From: Heterobilharzia americana
Lineage: Eukaryota > Platyhelminthes > Trematoda > Strigeidida > Schistosomatidae
Assembly (NCBI GenBank): GCA_944470555.2
Contig: OX104128.1
Span: 44,127,920-44,191,919, forward strand
Direction: 5' to 3'
Length of the DNA stretch: 64,000 nucleotides
Below, piece after piece: positions 24,801 to 62,164 of the stretch. The notes under the pieces were generated by a model. It searched no databases, was not told where the DNA came from, and saw only the letters and a list, made by a program, of their open reading frames with translations. The position numbers and the translations under genes were made by a program. Numbering within the stretch: position 1 is the first letter of the stretch; every line of letters starts with the position of its first letter.

Positions 24801-27750
24801 ACATTGACTGTTGTTTCATCATTACTGCATTTGTTATTCTTACGATAATTTATACTACCAACTTATCATTTTATTCGGATGATCTTTGCATGCTGCTTAA
24901 CCGCTTTTATACACTCCTGATCTTATCTCACTCACTTGTAGATATTCTTCACATTGGCTGACATAACATGTTTCGAATTTGGTTGCATTTTATTACTTTA
25001 ACCATCTTTACATTCTGAACTGTAATGTTTTTTCAGATCTTCAGAATGATGACTGGTATTTGATTTCAAAAACTTTAAGCCTTCCATTTCATATATTAAC
25101 ACTCAAATGTGAGAAAAGTATATTCTTCCCAATAACTTCTCTTCAGGCTTTACGGTTACTGAATCAATTTTGTTATTGTGGTGAAAGCCAGGTTGGCGGT
25201 GAATGCACTTTTAAATAGATGCGAAACTAGAATTAGATTGATTGCGTGACTCACGTTTCTAAGTCAAATCTGCTGATAAGCTGAATGTAAACTATAAGTG
25301 TCAAATGACTGATGAATAACCATAGTAAATGTCTGCAACATGGTAAAATAAAATAAATCATCATATCCAAATTTACAACGTATCTGGCAAATGATCAATG
25401 CAGAAAATAATACGAATTTACAAGAAGGGTCAAAATGGAATAGATGTCTCATCACAATACAACCAATATGTGAAATAGTTGGGACAGTATGGTAATAAGA
25501 GTCATATTGATGTGAGTGTTAATTCCTCTCGTTCACCCCATGAAATGTTGACTTTATATTTCTTTTTCAACCTTTATTTGTACTACTTATTATTATTCAG
25601 TAGTTTCTTTTTCCTTATAATATTGCTTTATTCAAAGCTTTATTAATTTTATTCAGTCGTATCTTGTTTACCATTTAACATCTCTAGATGTTAGTATCTT
25701 TCCCAGTTCGTGATGGAGTTTTAGTTTCTTTCGTTGTTCCCTGATGTTCTATTTTACCTTGAACATATTTTGTAGATGTAGAAAAGAAAAGAAAAACAAT
25801 ATTTGGGGTTCAAGTGCAGAATAATAGTGTGACGTTGGTGGAAAGCCAAATGAAGAGTAAGGCCTGAATTTTCTTTTTTGAATATCAGGTTCAGGTTCAC
25901 CTGACATTATAGTCAGAACTTCAGCTTTATGGAGTATGCGTAAACGAGTGACAGATTATCATTTCTTCGGAAAGCGATATGTCACAATAAAGCTGTGCTA
26001 GCAGTTATGTGACTTTCTTTTTCTTCTGAATGTGTCAGTATAGAACTTCTAATGCCTCTAACCTCACTGTTCGCAAACCATGTCAGTAATTGTGAGTAGT
26101 TGTAAAGGCCACACTAGTAACAACTGAAGTTCTCTTAGTTTCGACTCCATTGGTAGTTTTTTCATAAAATACAGAACTTCACAAATTGTTCGTCTGACCT
26201 TTGAAGTTATTCGTATCCTGCGGCAGATGTGCTCAATTGTGTGCTCATCGTAACTTTTTCTACAAGACCAGTTGAATTGGTATATGTACGGTGAAGAGCT
26301 GAAATCAAATAAGGCATCCTTAAGTTCAGATTCCCAATGGGTAGTTATAAAAGTATGAGCACAAACGTCTTAAGTAGACTTTTCTGTTTATTACTCTAGA
26401 TAGACGTCATGATAGAATTTTACAAAGAGTGTTTCTGTGAAATTTCAGATGCAGAAAAAAAGATTCTTTTCCAATCTTACCAGTTTAAGCTTACGATATT
26501 TATGCTCATAAAGCTGTCAGGGTATCTGTTTTACTTAGGAATGTCGTAGAGATTTCTGTTTCTTTTTATTGGCATTCTTCGGAGCAGATTGATTTTTCTG
26601 TGAAAGCTAAACACCTAATCTTATTTCACTTATACAAAGCTGAGGAAGTTTGCTTACTTCATTCTGGTCGTTTTTTCAAGTAACACTATTGATGGAACCA
26701 ACGTTTCTTGTCAGTAGAGTGTCCAGGAAATAAGTGTTGCGGTTTCCACTTTTCTAGTTAAAATGGATTGCTGATTGGATGAAACTGAAGTAGTTTTACA
26801 TCAATTCACTAGACAAAATTTTACTCTAGGCAAAAAATATATCATACATATAATGACAAAATAACTATGTGAGCAATACAACCAATAAAAGTCCATTTTC
26901 TGATTCACTAAAGAGATCCCAGTAAATACAGGGCAGGATGAGGAATTCATTACTATACCATTTATTTATCTGTGCATTTTACCACTGAACAAGAATTCAG
27001 CATCAGCTGTGTACTTCAGTAGTAACTCTTTTGAGTCTAAAAGCTTAAATCGATTCAACTATAATTATGCGCCCATTTTATAATGCATCTGCCATAAATT
27101 CGGCCATTACTACCTTAATTAATTTGATTTTATAGTGGAAGAACCTGACAAGAAGTCACTGGAAAGAATACTAATCGTATATACTTGACTTTACTGACTA
27201 ATATCTTTAGAAGGTCTGTAAATGGTAGGTTTATATTTGTTACAACGACCATTAGTTTATCTTATGCAGCCGATGAAAATCTTATGAAACAAAATTACAC
27301 CCTTTTCTTCTATGAATGCTGTTCACATTCCGCTAGTCGTACACAATGAATGGCAGTGAGTTTCTGGGTAACAGTAGTCATGTCTCAATGCTTCTGGCTG
27401 TTAAAACTTATAATCTTCGTAGTTTACGAGAGTTACTGAGAAGATTCAATGAATGTTCCAGTTGCTAAACGGATGATTGTACTTTGCCGAAGACATTAAG
27501 CAAAGAATATAAATTGCTCTCCAACGACCTATAGGCTGTATAAATGATAGGTACAGGTAAAATGAAAGAGAAAAGCTAGTTTGGTAAATTTCTCGGTCAA
27601 ATTTTTAATTGCTTTGAGGGCTAATTTACTTGGTTGTGGTTAACGGAGGAACCCAGGAGGAGGAGTGACAAAATGGCGAGATTCGGTATAGCGTTGTTAA
27701 GATGAGGATAATGTGTGCATACATCTGCGCCACTGACATCGGGTCTAGGT
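21900..27750. other. Long stretch without a recognised gene
   Basis: Short unassigned ORFs (24779-24961, 24979-25218 plus; 25264-25455 minus). Around 22560-22720 the minus strand contains GACGAAATGTCTATGACC and a phrase about 'AATTGGTCAGTTGGAC' that I associate with a dispersed schistosome repeat, but I cannot name it. Confidence 0.45.
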
Positions 27751-27757
27751 GATATGG

Positions 27758-27828
<71 letters not shown>
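27758..27828. repeat. (TA)n microsatellite, about 71 bp
   Basis: TA repeats with a single C interruption at 27803; the longest simple repeat of the window, abutting the PLE fragment that follows. Confidence 0.95.
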
Positions 27829-27831
27829 GAA

Positions 27832-28290
27832 CAGTGATAGCTAATACAATAAAACTCCTTAACTTTAATATTATCGCTAAGGCCAAATTCGACGCACTGA
27901 AGATAATAGGATCGAAATTCCCACATCTATGTGGCCTACCCAAAATACATAAGCCCAGTTGTCCTCTTCACCTCATATTCTGAATGTATAGATCAGAGCC
28001 ATATGAGCTTACTCAGTAGCTAGTGGAATTATCGAACTCACTCAAAAAACAGTATTTCTTGAAAGATACAATGACGGTAATTGACTGCTTTTATGGCATT
28101 CGTTTTACAGGTAAAACTGTGTTCTTTTGATGTAAGCTTCCTACTCACCTTTTCCCATATCAAAAGAAATGACATTACATGTCATTCTGAGCTCCTCAAT
28201 CACGAAAAATATAACTGAAACGAGGCATAAAATGCATATGTAAACGTCGTCTAACCCCAAATATAAGACCTACTGGAGAACTGTTTTAAA
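27832..28290 (+). mobile_element. PLE reverse transcriptase fragment
   Basis: Plus reading has KFDALKIIGSKFPHLCGLPKIHKPSCPL, here split as LCGLPKIHKPSCPL, the hallmark PLE block before RT motif A. YELTQ, LVELSNSLKKQYF and DTMTVIDCFYGIRFTGKTVF follow, ending in a shifted DVSFLLTF (motif A). It is truncated on both sides and has stops. Confidence 0.75.
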
Positions 28291-28559
28291 TTTCGATGGG
28301 GCTCTTACTATTAGGAGGTTTAAGCCACCTTTATGCGGCCAAAAACAATTTGTCCTTCCTTAGTATATTCGGCTTTAAACCCGGGGTTAGGGTACTCTTA
28401 GTTTTTTTAGTTTGCTGTTAGCCATCGTTATGTTTTCCACTTTGACCTTCGACACAGTTTTCTTCTCTAACCGATACTAATTTCCCTACGGCTTAAGTCG
28501 ATAGTGTTCCACATAAATGCCTATGACAAGTAGGTATGTAATCAGACTGTTCGAAATTT

Positions 28560-28895
28560 GTTGCGCAAATATGTTGCAAGACTCAGACAAATGTCATCAT
28601 AAAAACTAATAATTGTTACGAGAATTGAAGAAAAAACTTTTATCTATTACTAAAAGGCTAAATGAAATTATTAACCTCAGGTGTAAAGTTGGCAATATTA
28701 CTATGGGATGGATTGAAGTCACACAGCATACTAGCGAATTCTCCAAGTGGGACATTAGTAAACAGTGGGGAAACATCCAGGATAACAACCGTCTTCCGCC
28801 AAAGATTGATATCCTTGATTCGACTGGAAAACTGAAATGCGTCGCGCACGTTATATTTCAGAGTTCTACTCTTGGCTAGTTCAGGTATCACAGCT
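28560..28895 (-). mobile_element. PLE reverse transcriptase fragment, opposite orientation
   Basis: The minus ORF 28891-28658 reads YNVRDAFQFSSRIKDINL and VVILDVSPLFTNVPLGEF, i.e. the region leading to RT motif A (DVxxLFTNVPL). It partly overlaps in content with the plus-strand fragment just to its left, so the two are separate insertions arranged head to head. Confidence 0.72.
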
Positions 28896-28983
28896 AGCCA
28901 CTTTGCGATTGGATATCAAGGGAGAATTATTGCTACCTGAACAGTACAGGTCACCTTGCTAACAAACTTCAAAGCACAAACAA

Positions 28984-31900
28984 AATATATAGAAAAACAT
29001 ATAACAAAACTTATTCCTCACTGGAATCGGGAGGACCAAATGATGCCGGTTGATCAAAGACTTCGGGAAACCAATTGGCCGATGTGTCTTCTCTCTATCT
29101 CAATGAAAGCAAAAGTAAACATGGGGACATGGAATGGCTACACAATGTCTGAACCCAGCAAGGCAGCACAGATTATAAAAGAGATGAGAAGATATAACAT
29201 AGAAGTGCTAGGCTGGGAATCTGCGGAAGCAGATGGAATGGAAGTGGACTCCACAAACTATCAACTGGAGAGTCAATAATCTACTCCGATATTGTCACCC
29301 ACACAACAACCACGAGCACATTGAGTTTTCGAGTGGATATCATGATGTCCACAACAGCATCAAAGGCTCTCTCTCATGCAGTGGAAACCAATCTCCTCCC
29401 CTGCAGAATCAGGATCATGACACCAAGGTTCAACTCAAAAGGAAGGAAAGTCACAATCATACAATGCTACGCTACCCTACGCTACGCATCTACAAATAAT
29501 GCAGATGAAGAGAAGAAGGAGGAATTATACAGACAACTGCAATCAGTACTGGACAAGATCCCACACCAGATGGTGACATCAAAATTCTAGTCGGTGCAGT
29601 GACATCAATCCCAAACTGTGAGCAGACAACACAGGAAGAGAACTCATCCATCATGGGTCGAGAAACACTCGGGGAAACAATGAATTCGAATGGAGAACTG
29701 TTTGCAGATCTCTGAGCATTCAATGACTTGGTGATTCGAGACAGTTGTACAAACACACACAAGGATATTCACAAAGCGAGCGACATGCATTTGATTCCAC
29801 CAGATGGACACACTACACTAAATACCAATCGCATTCATCTCAATCTCAAGAAAGTGGAGACGTAGTCAGCTACTAGACACAAGACAATATCAGATCAAGA
29901 AGGAGAACACATGTAGGTTCACATCACTCACTATCTACTACAAGGAACCTGCATTCAAAATCAAATTGAAAGCCTTCACAAAAATTGGTGAAAGACCACG
30001 GTTCAAGTTCAACACCCAGAACAGAAACTGAACTGAAGGACGAAACCACAAATAACATCTTCACGTCAACCATCACGAAGCAATGCGAGACACTAAGCAA
30101 CAGCCCTGAAGAAACCTCCGTAAAAGAACGCACTGCAACTCTTTGGAAGAGACGTGGAAGGAAACCTGTATAACCATGTTAGCAAGGAGGAAGAAACAAG
30201 ACAAGGAATGGATCCCGATGGACACATGGAAGATCATACAGGTGGTGAAGCAGAAGATCAACTAGTGCAGTGCAGTGCAGTGCAGTGTGTGGATGAACAA
30301 CGAGAAGACGAACTGAGTACAATGTATAAAACACTACATTGGACAAAGAAGTGAAGGAGAGTGCGCACAAACACAAAACACACCTCAACAACACACTTGC
30401 AAGTGAAGCAGAACAAGATGCTGCAGGTAGGAGAGACAGAGACCTGACAACACTATATCAACCACGTTACTATCCGGAATGGAAGAGATCAACACAGACG
30501 AAATCAATGAAACATAGTGAAGAAAACCTAGTTAACACCAAAGAAGAGAAACAAAGGAAACGATGCGCTGACCACTTCAAATAACTCTTGAATCGACCAC
30601 AACCACCACCATTTGCAACTCGTCAAGAAATACCATCAGCATACCAACCACACAACTACCAGTGAACACAGGCCCTCCAACAAAAGCAGAAGTGGAATCC
30701 TGAACGCCATCAACTTACTGAAAACCGGGAAAGCAGTAGGACCACATGAAATTCCCCCAGAAGTACTGAAAACACATGCAGAAACAACTGCAGAGACGCA
30801 CACACCACTATTGCACTAGGTTTGCAAGCAAGGAAAGGTACCTGTCAGTTGATTGCAAGAACGGCTACCTTGTCAAACAAGGCCAAACAAGGCAGACCTA
30901 AGTCTTTGCAAGAACTGGTGCACAATCATGCTCCACCCCACCCCCACCTGTCCACTCACAGCGAGCAAAATATTAAGCCGCATCATCCTGAAAACACTAA
31001 AATATGCACTGGATTCTAAATTACCACCGAAACAGACTGGCCAACCAAATTGCAACGCCACTCTACGCATCAGCATAGAACAGACCATAGAATGCCAGTC
31101 AACACAACACAACTCAACATCAACCTCAACCTCAACTTCATCAACTTTGATAAGGCCTTCGATTGCATCGGCCGAGAAGTAATTTGGCAGGCAGCTGTTT
31201 CAACACTACGGTTTCAGTGCCACAAACACTTATCAACCTCATTCAACAGCCATATGCTATATGATGCTACATCCCAGGTGATTCACATAGCAATGCAAAA
31301 CTCAGTGGTGCCTTTGCAGTGAAGACAGGAGTAAGACAAGGTTGCCGCCTACTATCACCAACCATCTTCCTGATTGTAGTCTACTGGACTGGACTGGATC
31401 ATGCAACAAACTGTGACGAGCGAGAAGATAGACATACACTGTTTGACCTATGAAAAGACCCTAGAAGATTTGGATTTCGCCGCCGATGATGATTTATGTC
31501 TAATATCTTGTCACACAAACTCGAAGATCTACAGGCGAAAACCAACAAGTTGACAGAAGAGGCGAAGTAGTGAAGACGGTACTTCAAGTGAATGTAGAGA
31601 AGACAGAGGTGATGAAGATACCCAAGCAACAACAGAATCAACAACAATGGGCACCAATCACCATCAACGGGAGTTGTCATAAGAATAAGCAACAAGAAAC
31701 TCACTGTGGCTGGCAACAAACCAACGAAGCAAGAACCCATCGCCCAACAAATATCCAGAAGTAAGTGGAGATGGATTGGACATACACTGAGAAAACCAAT
31801 CGGAGACATCACGCGTCAGGCTCTCGAGTGGAATCCAAGGGGGAAACGACCAGTTGGGCATCCGGTGACATGGAGGAGATGGTGTGAGGAAGAAATGAAA

Positions 31901-32012
31901 GCTTGTGGGCAGTTGTGGAGGCAGGTTAAGAGAGAGTGAAATGGTGATGTGCTACTGAAGCCCTATGTTTCACTAGGAACCGAAGGAAAAAATAATAATA
32001 ATATTACACGGT
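28984..32012 (+). mobile_element. RTE-like retrotransposon copy B
   Basis: The AP-endonuclease region starts at 29101 (NMGTWNGYTM, EMRRYNIEVLGWESAE; the usual catalytic 'ISE' context is altered to WES). A pre-RT region follows at 30613-30800 (GILNAINLLKTGKAVGPHEI), then RT motif A near 31135 (NFINFDKAFDCIGREV), the GVRQGCRLLSP equivalent near 31330, and motif C at 31474-31499 as DFAADDDLCLIS. The C-terminal tail at 31700-31939 has SRSKWRWIGHTLRKPIGDI and GHPVTWRRWCEEEMK. It ends in (AAT)n. About 340 bp are deleted at 31665-31685 relative to copy C. No intact ORF remains. Confidence 0.9.
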
Positions 32013-32399
32013 ATCGGATGGTGAGGGACATCTTTGTGCCTTTTCGATAGACTAAACTGTCAAGTGATAGATGAACCCAGTCTGTAAAGTTGTTCGTACA
32101 GTTTAGTGTTAATAATCCTTCATCTTCAGTGTTGTTAACAATTGAATCTGTCTTTTTAGAAGTTTTTTTCTGATTTGTTCTGAAAATTTTCTTCCATGTG
32201 ATAAAATGACTGAAAGTTTATCCATGTAGTGGAGTTCGTTCTGAAGCTCTATTCCAGTACATTAGACAGCCTGCCTCATGACTAAAAGCTTAGTTACCCC
32301 TGCAGATCCCTTTACTGATTCTCAAGTTTCTCTCAACAGATGTCGAACATTGAATGTTTTTCCATAATCCTTACAGCAACTGAAAACTGTTGATTCGAA

Positions 32400-33055
32400 A
32401 TGGCCAAAAATCCAAGTGACTAAAATGGGACCCTAGCAACTGCTGAGATAGCCAATTACATGTCTTTATTTTATGAAGAACTATCTTTCTAGCCGAAATA
32501 CTGAAACCTTACTGGTTGTTTTAACAGTTGTTAGGGTGGTCTTTAAGTCATTTTAAAATCCTTAGATGAAAGTGGAACTAAGTTTTTCGCTTGACAATCT
32601 CGAAATGGACTTTTTTGTTGAGCTGATCAATTCGTATTGTTTTTCGAAGTTTCCGGTTACGAGATAAGAGCTGCATTTCAATCGTGTCAATCCCAATTTT
32701 TAACACCAGCATCAGCAACAAGTGAAATAACTAGTTCGACTTCTTTATTTCACAAAGATCTGCATTTCCAACAGAAATAAAGAAACCTAATTGGATATTT
32801 CAGTCTTTGCTAGGGTGGCCCTTAGAGCAGTGACTTTAAAGGTCAATTCTGCAACTGATGAAATAACTAATCAAATTTTAGTATTTCGGCTAGGACACTA
32901 GTTTTTAACAGAATAAAGAACCGTAATTGGTTACCTCAAGAGTAGTAAGGATGAACCTTAAAAGTCACTCCTTTACAGTCGCTCTTTAAATTCACCCTTC
33001 ATTCCAGTGGTTGCTAGGATAACCTTTAGAGTAATTCATTTAAACCCTGTCATAT
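32400..33055. repeat. Decayed tandem repeat, period about 140 bp
   Basis: Recurrent words at regular spacing: GTTAGGGTGGTCTTTAAGTC (32528), GCTAGGGTGGCCCTTAGAGC (32812), AGTAAGGATGAACCTTAAAA (32946) and GCTAGGATAACCTTTAGAG (33014). There are also AACTGATGAAATAACTA-type words at 32432, 32706 and 32852, and AAAGAAACCTAATTGG-type words at 32493, 32770 and 32910. The offsets fit a unit near 138-146 bp, with drift. It lies between RTE copy B and the 3' end of CCDC77. Confidence 0.6.
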
Positions 33056-33299
33056 TGCTTATGAAAACCAAAGCTAACATCCATTCTATTGAATGTTTGA
33101 ATGCAAAAAGGATACACTTATTTCCAGTACTACGATAAAAATGATTGATTTTAGTACATCTGGAAATGTACGAAAATGAGAATAATCACAGAAACACCTG
33201 TATGTGTGCATGAATGAGTGAAAAAATAAACAACAGAAAGAAAGATTAATAGATAGACAGAGAAGAAATTACGTGGAATCTAATGACAAAAAAGTGCGA

Positions 33300-33305
33300 T
33301 TTATT
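33300..33305 (-). terminator. Poly(A) signal for CCDC77
   Basis: AATAAA on the minus strand, 141 bases after the CCDC77 stop codon and the first such hexamer found downstream. Inferred from sequence and position only. Confidence 0.6.
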
Positions 33306-33445
33306 AAAAACGCCACTTCTTACAAATCATATCAGTTAAATTAAACAAGATTTAACAATCACGAAAAATTTCATATATGAAGGCAAGTAGAAGAAAGAAC
33401 TATGAGAACAAACAGCAGCAATAATAATAACAACAATAACAAAAA

Positions 33446-58728
<25,283 letters not shown>

Positions 58729-59769
58729 TATTTGCAAATGATCATTCAAATCAGAAGAACATTACGTGCTTGAGAAAATTTAAAAAGTAAGGCTATCAGT
58801 TTTATTTCATTCAAAGTGATAGTGTAATGAAATCAATTTTTATAGTTAATGACAAAAAATGTTATTTAGAATCATATTCCTATGAACTATTCCTGATAAC
58901 CGCCTAGTGTTCTTCGAGTTCTGAGGTTTGTTCTTGGAGGTTTCATCACCAGACTAGGTGAAATCCTCAGTGTTTGCCACGTATTTTTAAGTTGCATGAA
59001 TGTTTATACAGGGAATCTGTCGACCTTGAAAATTACTGACTTGTGGGTAGGGGTGACCTCTCCTACTTTCTTATCAAAGGTTGACGTTATCGTTTTACTT
59101 ACACGGTTGACCTGTTTCATTTATTGGTTACTTGACTGATTTCCAGTTGGCTGATTGGTACGTCAGTCCCCGTTGTCTGAAAGCTTCTTAACTCAGTAAA
59201 CCATGCATTTGATAATGCTTTTCAGCAGAAATCTTCTTTGTGATGTTTATCCGTTAGTTTTGTATACCTAAATATTACCCTTTTGCGATCCATTCGTTCT
59301 TTGCATGCTGCAGTAAACTGTGACGGCTTGAAGTGGTGATCTACTTATTTGCACGGTTCTACGGGGATTTTGTCTATCGATGCTACCTGATAATTAATAT
59401 TAACTTCATTTGTCCATTCAGCTTCATTGCCAAAAAGCCATATATTTAAAAAATTCCATTTTGACGTTGTATTCAAAGGCACCGCCAAAAATTGTAGTAT
59501 GACGAAACAAATACATGACAGGAAGTTATAACAACCCCATTGGCAACGACTTCATTGAGAGACAGACAAATCAACTTAAAGTATGGCACAAAAGTGCATT
59601 AGTCCAAGTTGTCACGCTTCACATGAGTATGCAGAAAACAAGTGGATAGAAAAACGGTGATATTGAGGTAGGCAAAAGTGTATAAGAGTTGGAAAAACAA
59701 ATGTTCACAGGTCAAGCAAAATATTTAAGACTTCGAAGACAGCAAAAAGTGTGTGTATCTGGTGTTAGA

Positions 59770-60720
59770 TGGTGGGTTTCAATCGACTGGAAACTCTGGT
59801 CCTAGGATCTAGGATTCGTGCTTTTTGGTACTCACCAGGAGGGTGTATCCGTATAAAATCTGCGTCATTATGAACTATTTTCAGATATATCATCAAGAAT
59901 CTTCAACCACTGATTCCTATTATCTCAAGAAACTCAGTTAGATGATCTACATCTCCCTACACGGCTAAGAAAAACAGTCAAAGACTTCATGGGCCATTGT
60001 CATCTCTTGATTTCGTCAAACCATTAATCCAACCCGATCCCCTTTCAGCTAACATTGAACCTCGATGCAGGTGGCGTAACACATGCAAAGGTTGACAACT
60101 ACATCGACTGGCTTCCCTTCCTTAAGTAGTACCCTTTAATCAACCTCGACATTGCTCATACAATGATTTCACGAAATGTGATCAACGCTGTGAGAAGACC
60201 TATGGTCAGAAAACTTTAACCTCTACATATTTTGTTAAAGATTATTGCTTTTCTGTTGCCCCGTAAATACACACTTGACAGTCTCGACCACAAAGAAACT
60301 TCACCACTGCCTTTTTTCTGCTCCCATAGGCGTAAACATATGTGCACATCCTAACGCTTGATTTGGATATCTCCCCTTATGCTTGAAGTTAATGCTGAAA
60401 AGAATCAAGTGATTCTCAGAACAAAATGGTACGAGATGATCACCGGTTTGTTGACATGAGATGCTGTAGATACCTCGAAGACACCTTTCCAATCACCCCA
60501 ACTTCTCTACTTGAGTGCTGAAGGTGCTTGCCACTGTAACTACATCTGATCACTGCATCATGTAGTGAGACTGATGGCTTTTGGTAGGACCTGAAAGTAC
60601 AGTTTCACTAAACGACCGAGAGTGACAGCCAGAAACTTCATGAAATCGAGCAGCCTTTCAGTCTATCCACCTCAAGCCTTTCCCCACTTACGCAAACTTC
60701 AGATAATATTCCATGTCAGA
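59770..60720 (-). mobile_element. Internally deleted non-LTR element: endonuclease joined to C-terminal tail
   Basis: Minus reading: endonuclease part (60720-60300) with SDVVTVASTFSTQVEKLG and LVPFCSENHLILFSINFKHK, matching the 'GDFNAQVG...LCSDxxLFLxxTNFRH' block. From about 60235 it goes straight to the C-terminal tail (SQCRG, VNLCMCYAT, MKSLTVFLSRVG and RNQWLKIL). The whole RT is missing. The 3' end is fused to a hammerhead-like remnant at 59860-59770. It lies between the unrecognised gene and CCDC77. Confidence 0.7.
59800..59838 (-). ncRNA. Degenerate hammerhead with strong stem III
   Basis: CTGGTGA (59838-59832), a weak stem II, and CGAA followed by a perfect hairpin TCCTAG-ATC-CTAGGA (59814-59800). 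The core has A to G in CUGAUGA and the usual A-U pair at the base of stem III is U-A. Confidence 0.45.
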
Positions 60721-60901
60721 GTAGACGGTTAATAGGAATATGTTCATTGGTTTTCGTAAGTTTGATTCGACTTTTGTTGATAAGAGGAACTATGTTCTTC
60801 CAACACTTTACTGCTTGAGCTATGTATTATGTTACATAATAAAAAAACACGCACTCAAAAATTAAAAACTCAAAAAACTATTTGTTGAATAGCTTTAAAT
60901 T

Positions 60902-60907
60902 TTTATT
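60902..60907 (-). terminator. Poly(A) signal of the unrecognised gene
   Basis: AATAAA on the minus strand, 54 bases past the stop at 60961, in an A/T-rich 3' UTR. Confidence 0.65.
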
Positions 60908-60960
60908 CAAAAATATGCTTTGGAAATAGATACAATATTGTGTACACAGATGACAATTAT

Positions 60961-61527
60961 TCATAGTAACGATCTTCGTTGTTGTTTTCGACTTGTAGAC
61001 GTGGTAATAACCTTAGGTTCTGTTGGACGTCGCCTACTTCTACGGCAGCCATATTTCTGCACGCCTTCAGCCTGTTCTGCTAATTCTTTGACCCAGGTCG
61101 AAGGTCTCTTAAGTAATCGAATTCTTTCACCCCAATCAAGAGTTTCGTCCACCTTTTCTTCTCTTTCGTTTACTTTCTCCTCAGATTTTCGAACTGAATT
61201 TAAAACTTTAGTTTTCGAGGACAAACGACTAAGTGACTGTTTCACAGAGTTATTCTTGTTAGGTGACTGAAGCCCAGAAGTTTTTTTGACATTTTTATGC
61301 TTTTCACTCTTATTTTCAACTATCACAGAACCTACAACAATACCAGGACATGGAGTTTCAAAATGGTCGTCATCAGTTGGAATTTGCACATTTTGATTTG
61401 GAGATTCATCGGCTGAAGGACTGGATATATTGTATTTCGTCCTACGAATAGTACAAAATTTTACTTCATTCTGTTTTATCAATTTTTCTAATTCCATTGC
61501 AAGCATCTCGATACGATTTAAGGAATC
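60961..61527 (-). CDS. Terminal exon of an unrecognised gene with a basic C-terminus
   Basis: An open frame of about 188 codons follows a good acceptor (GATTATCTTAG|GATTCC) and ends in TGA at 60963-60961, with AATAAA 54 bases on. The exon starts with a short amphipathic helix (RIEMLAMELEKLIKQNE), then a long polar region rich in Ser, Lys, Asn and Asp. An E/K-rich patch (EEKVNEREEKVDETLDWGER) is followed by the block RPSTWVKELAEQAEGVQKYG, and the protein ends in basic residues (RRSRRRP, SRKQQRRS) that could be a nuclear-localisation signal. I do not recognise the family. No upstream exon could be identified before the window end; part of the intervening DNA is retrotransposon. It lies 2.2 kb upstream of CCDC77 in the same direction. 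Confidence 0.7.
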   Translation of the reverse strand, partial: DSLNRIEMLAMELEKLIKQNEVKFCTIRRTKYNISSPSADESPNQNVQIPTDDDHFETPCPGIVVGSVIVENKSEKHKNVKKTSGLQSPNKNNSVKQSLSRLSSKTKVLNSVRKSEEKVNEREEKVDETLDWGERIRLLKRPSTWVKELAEQAEGVQKYGCRRSRRRPTEPKVITTSTSRKQQRRSLL

Positions 61528-62160
61528 CTAAGATAATCAAAGGTGAAAAACAAAATTGCCTTATACAAATGGCAGAAATTATAATCGTTTAAATCAATAG
61601 CTACCGTATGCAAATATCTAACTGAATTAAAAGAAAAGTTTGTAAGTGGTGTCAAACACGGGAAAAAGGTGCATAAATGTCAATGAATTTAAATGATGCA
61701 GGTCTTAATTCAAAGTAAGAGTCATTATATATATATGATTCAGTCGCAATTTACTGACATCAAGTAACTAGAATGAGCTGCAAAAAGTAGTGAAAGCTTC
61801 CTATATTGCGCTAAACAAAACAAGTGTTAGAAATCTTCTTTACATCGAAAATTAGCTAAATGATTGTAAGAGCCGTTTATCAACTTCACCTTGTTCTTCA
61901 CATTCTACCTTTTTGAGCTTTCGATTTGCATTCTATTATAGTGGTAAGCAGTACGAATCACGCATCAATCATTCTGTTTTGCAATATGGTTTATCTTGTT
62001 CTACCTTTAAATTTATAGTTTTCCTTCATCTTTACATCTGTGCTACCTACCTTATTGTGCTTAGTTTTCCTGACTACCATTTGTTAACAGCTAGACAGTC
62101 ATAGTGTTTATGGACTTCTAATATGCTGTAAATTTCCACTCCTACCTCCAGGTCTAGTCT
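61528..62160. other. Intron or upstream region, nothing assigned
   Basis: Probably intron of the unrecognised gene. A 63-codon plus-strand ORF at 61913-62104 is hydrophobic and unassigned. Confidence 0.4.
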
Positions 62161-62164
62161 GCAA

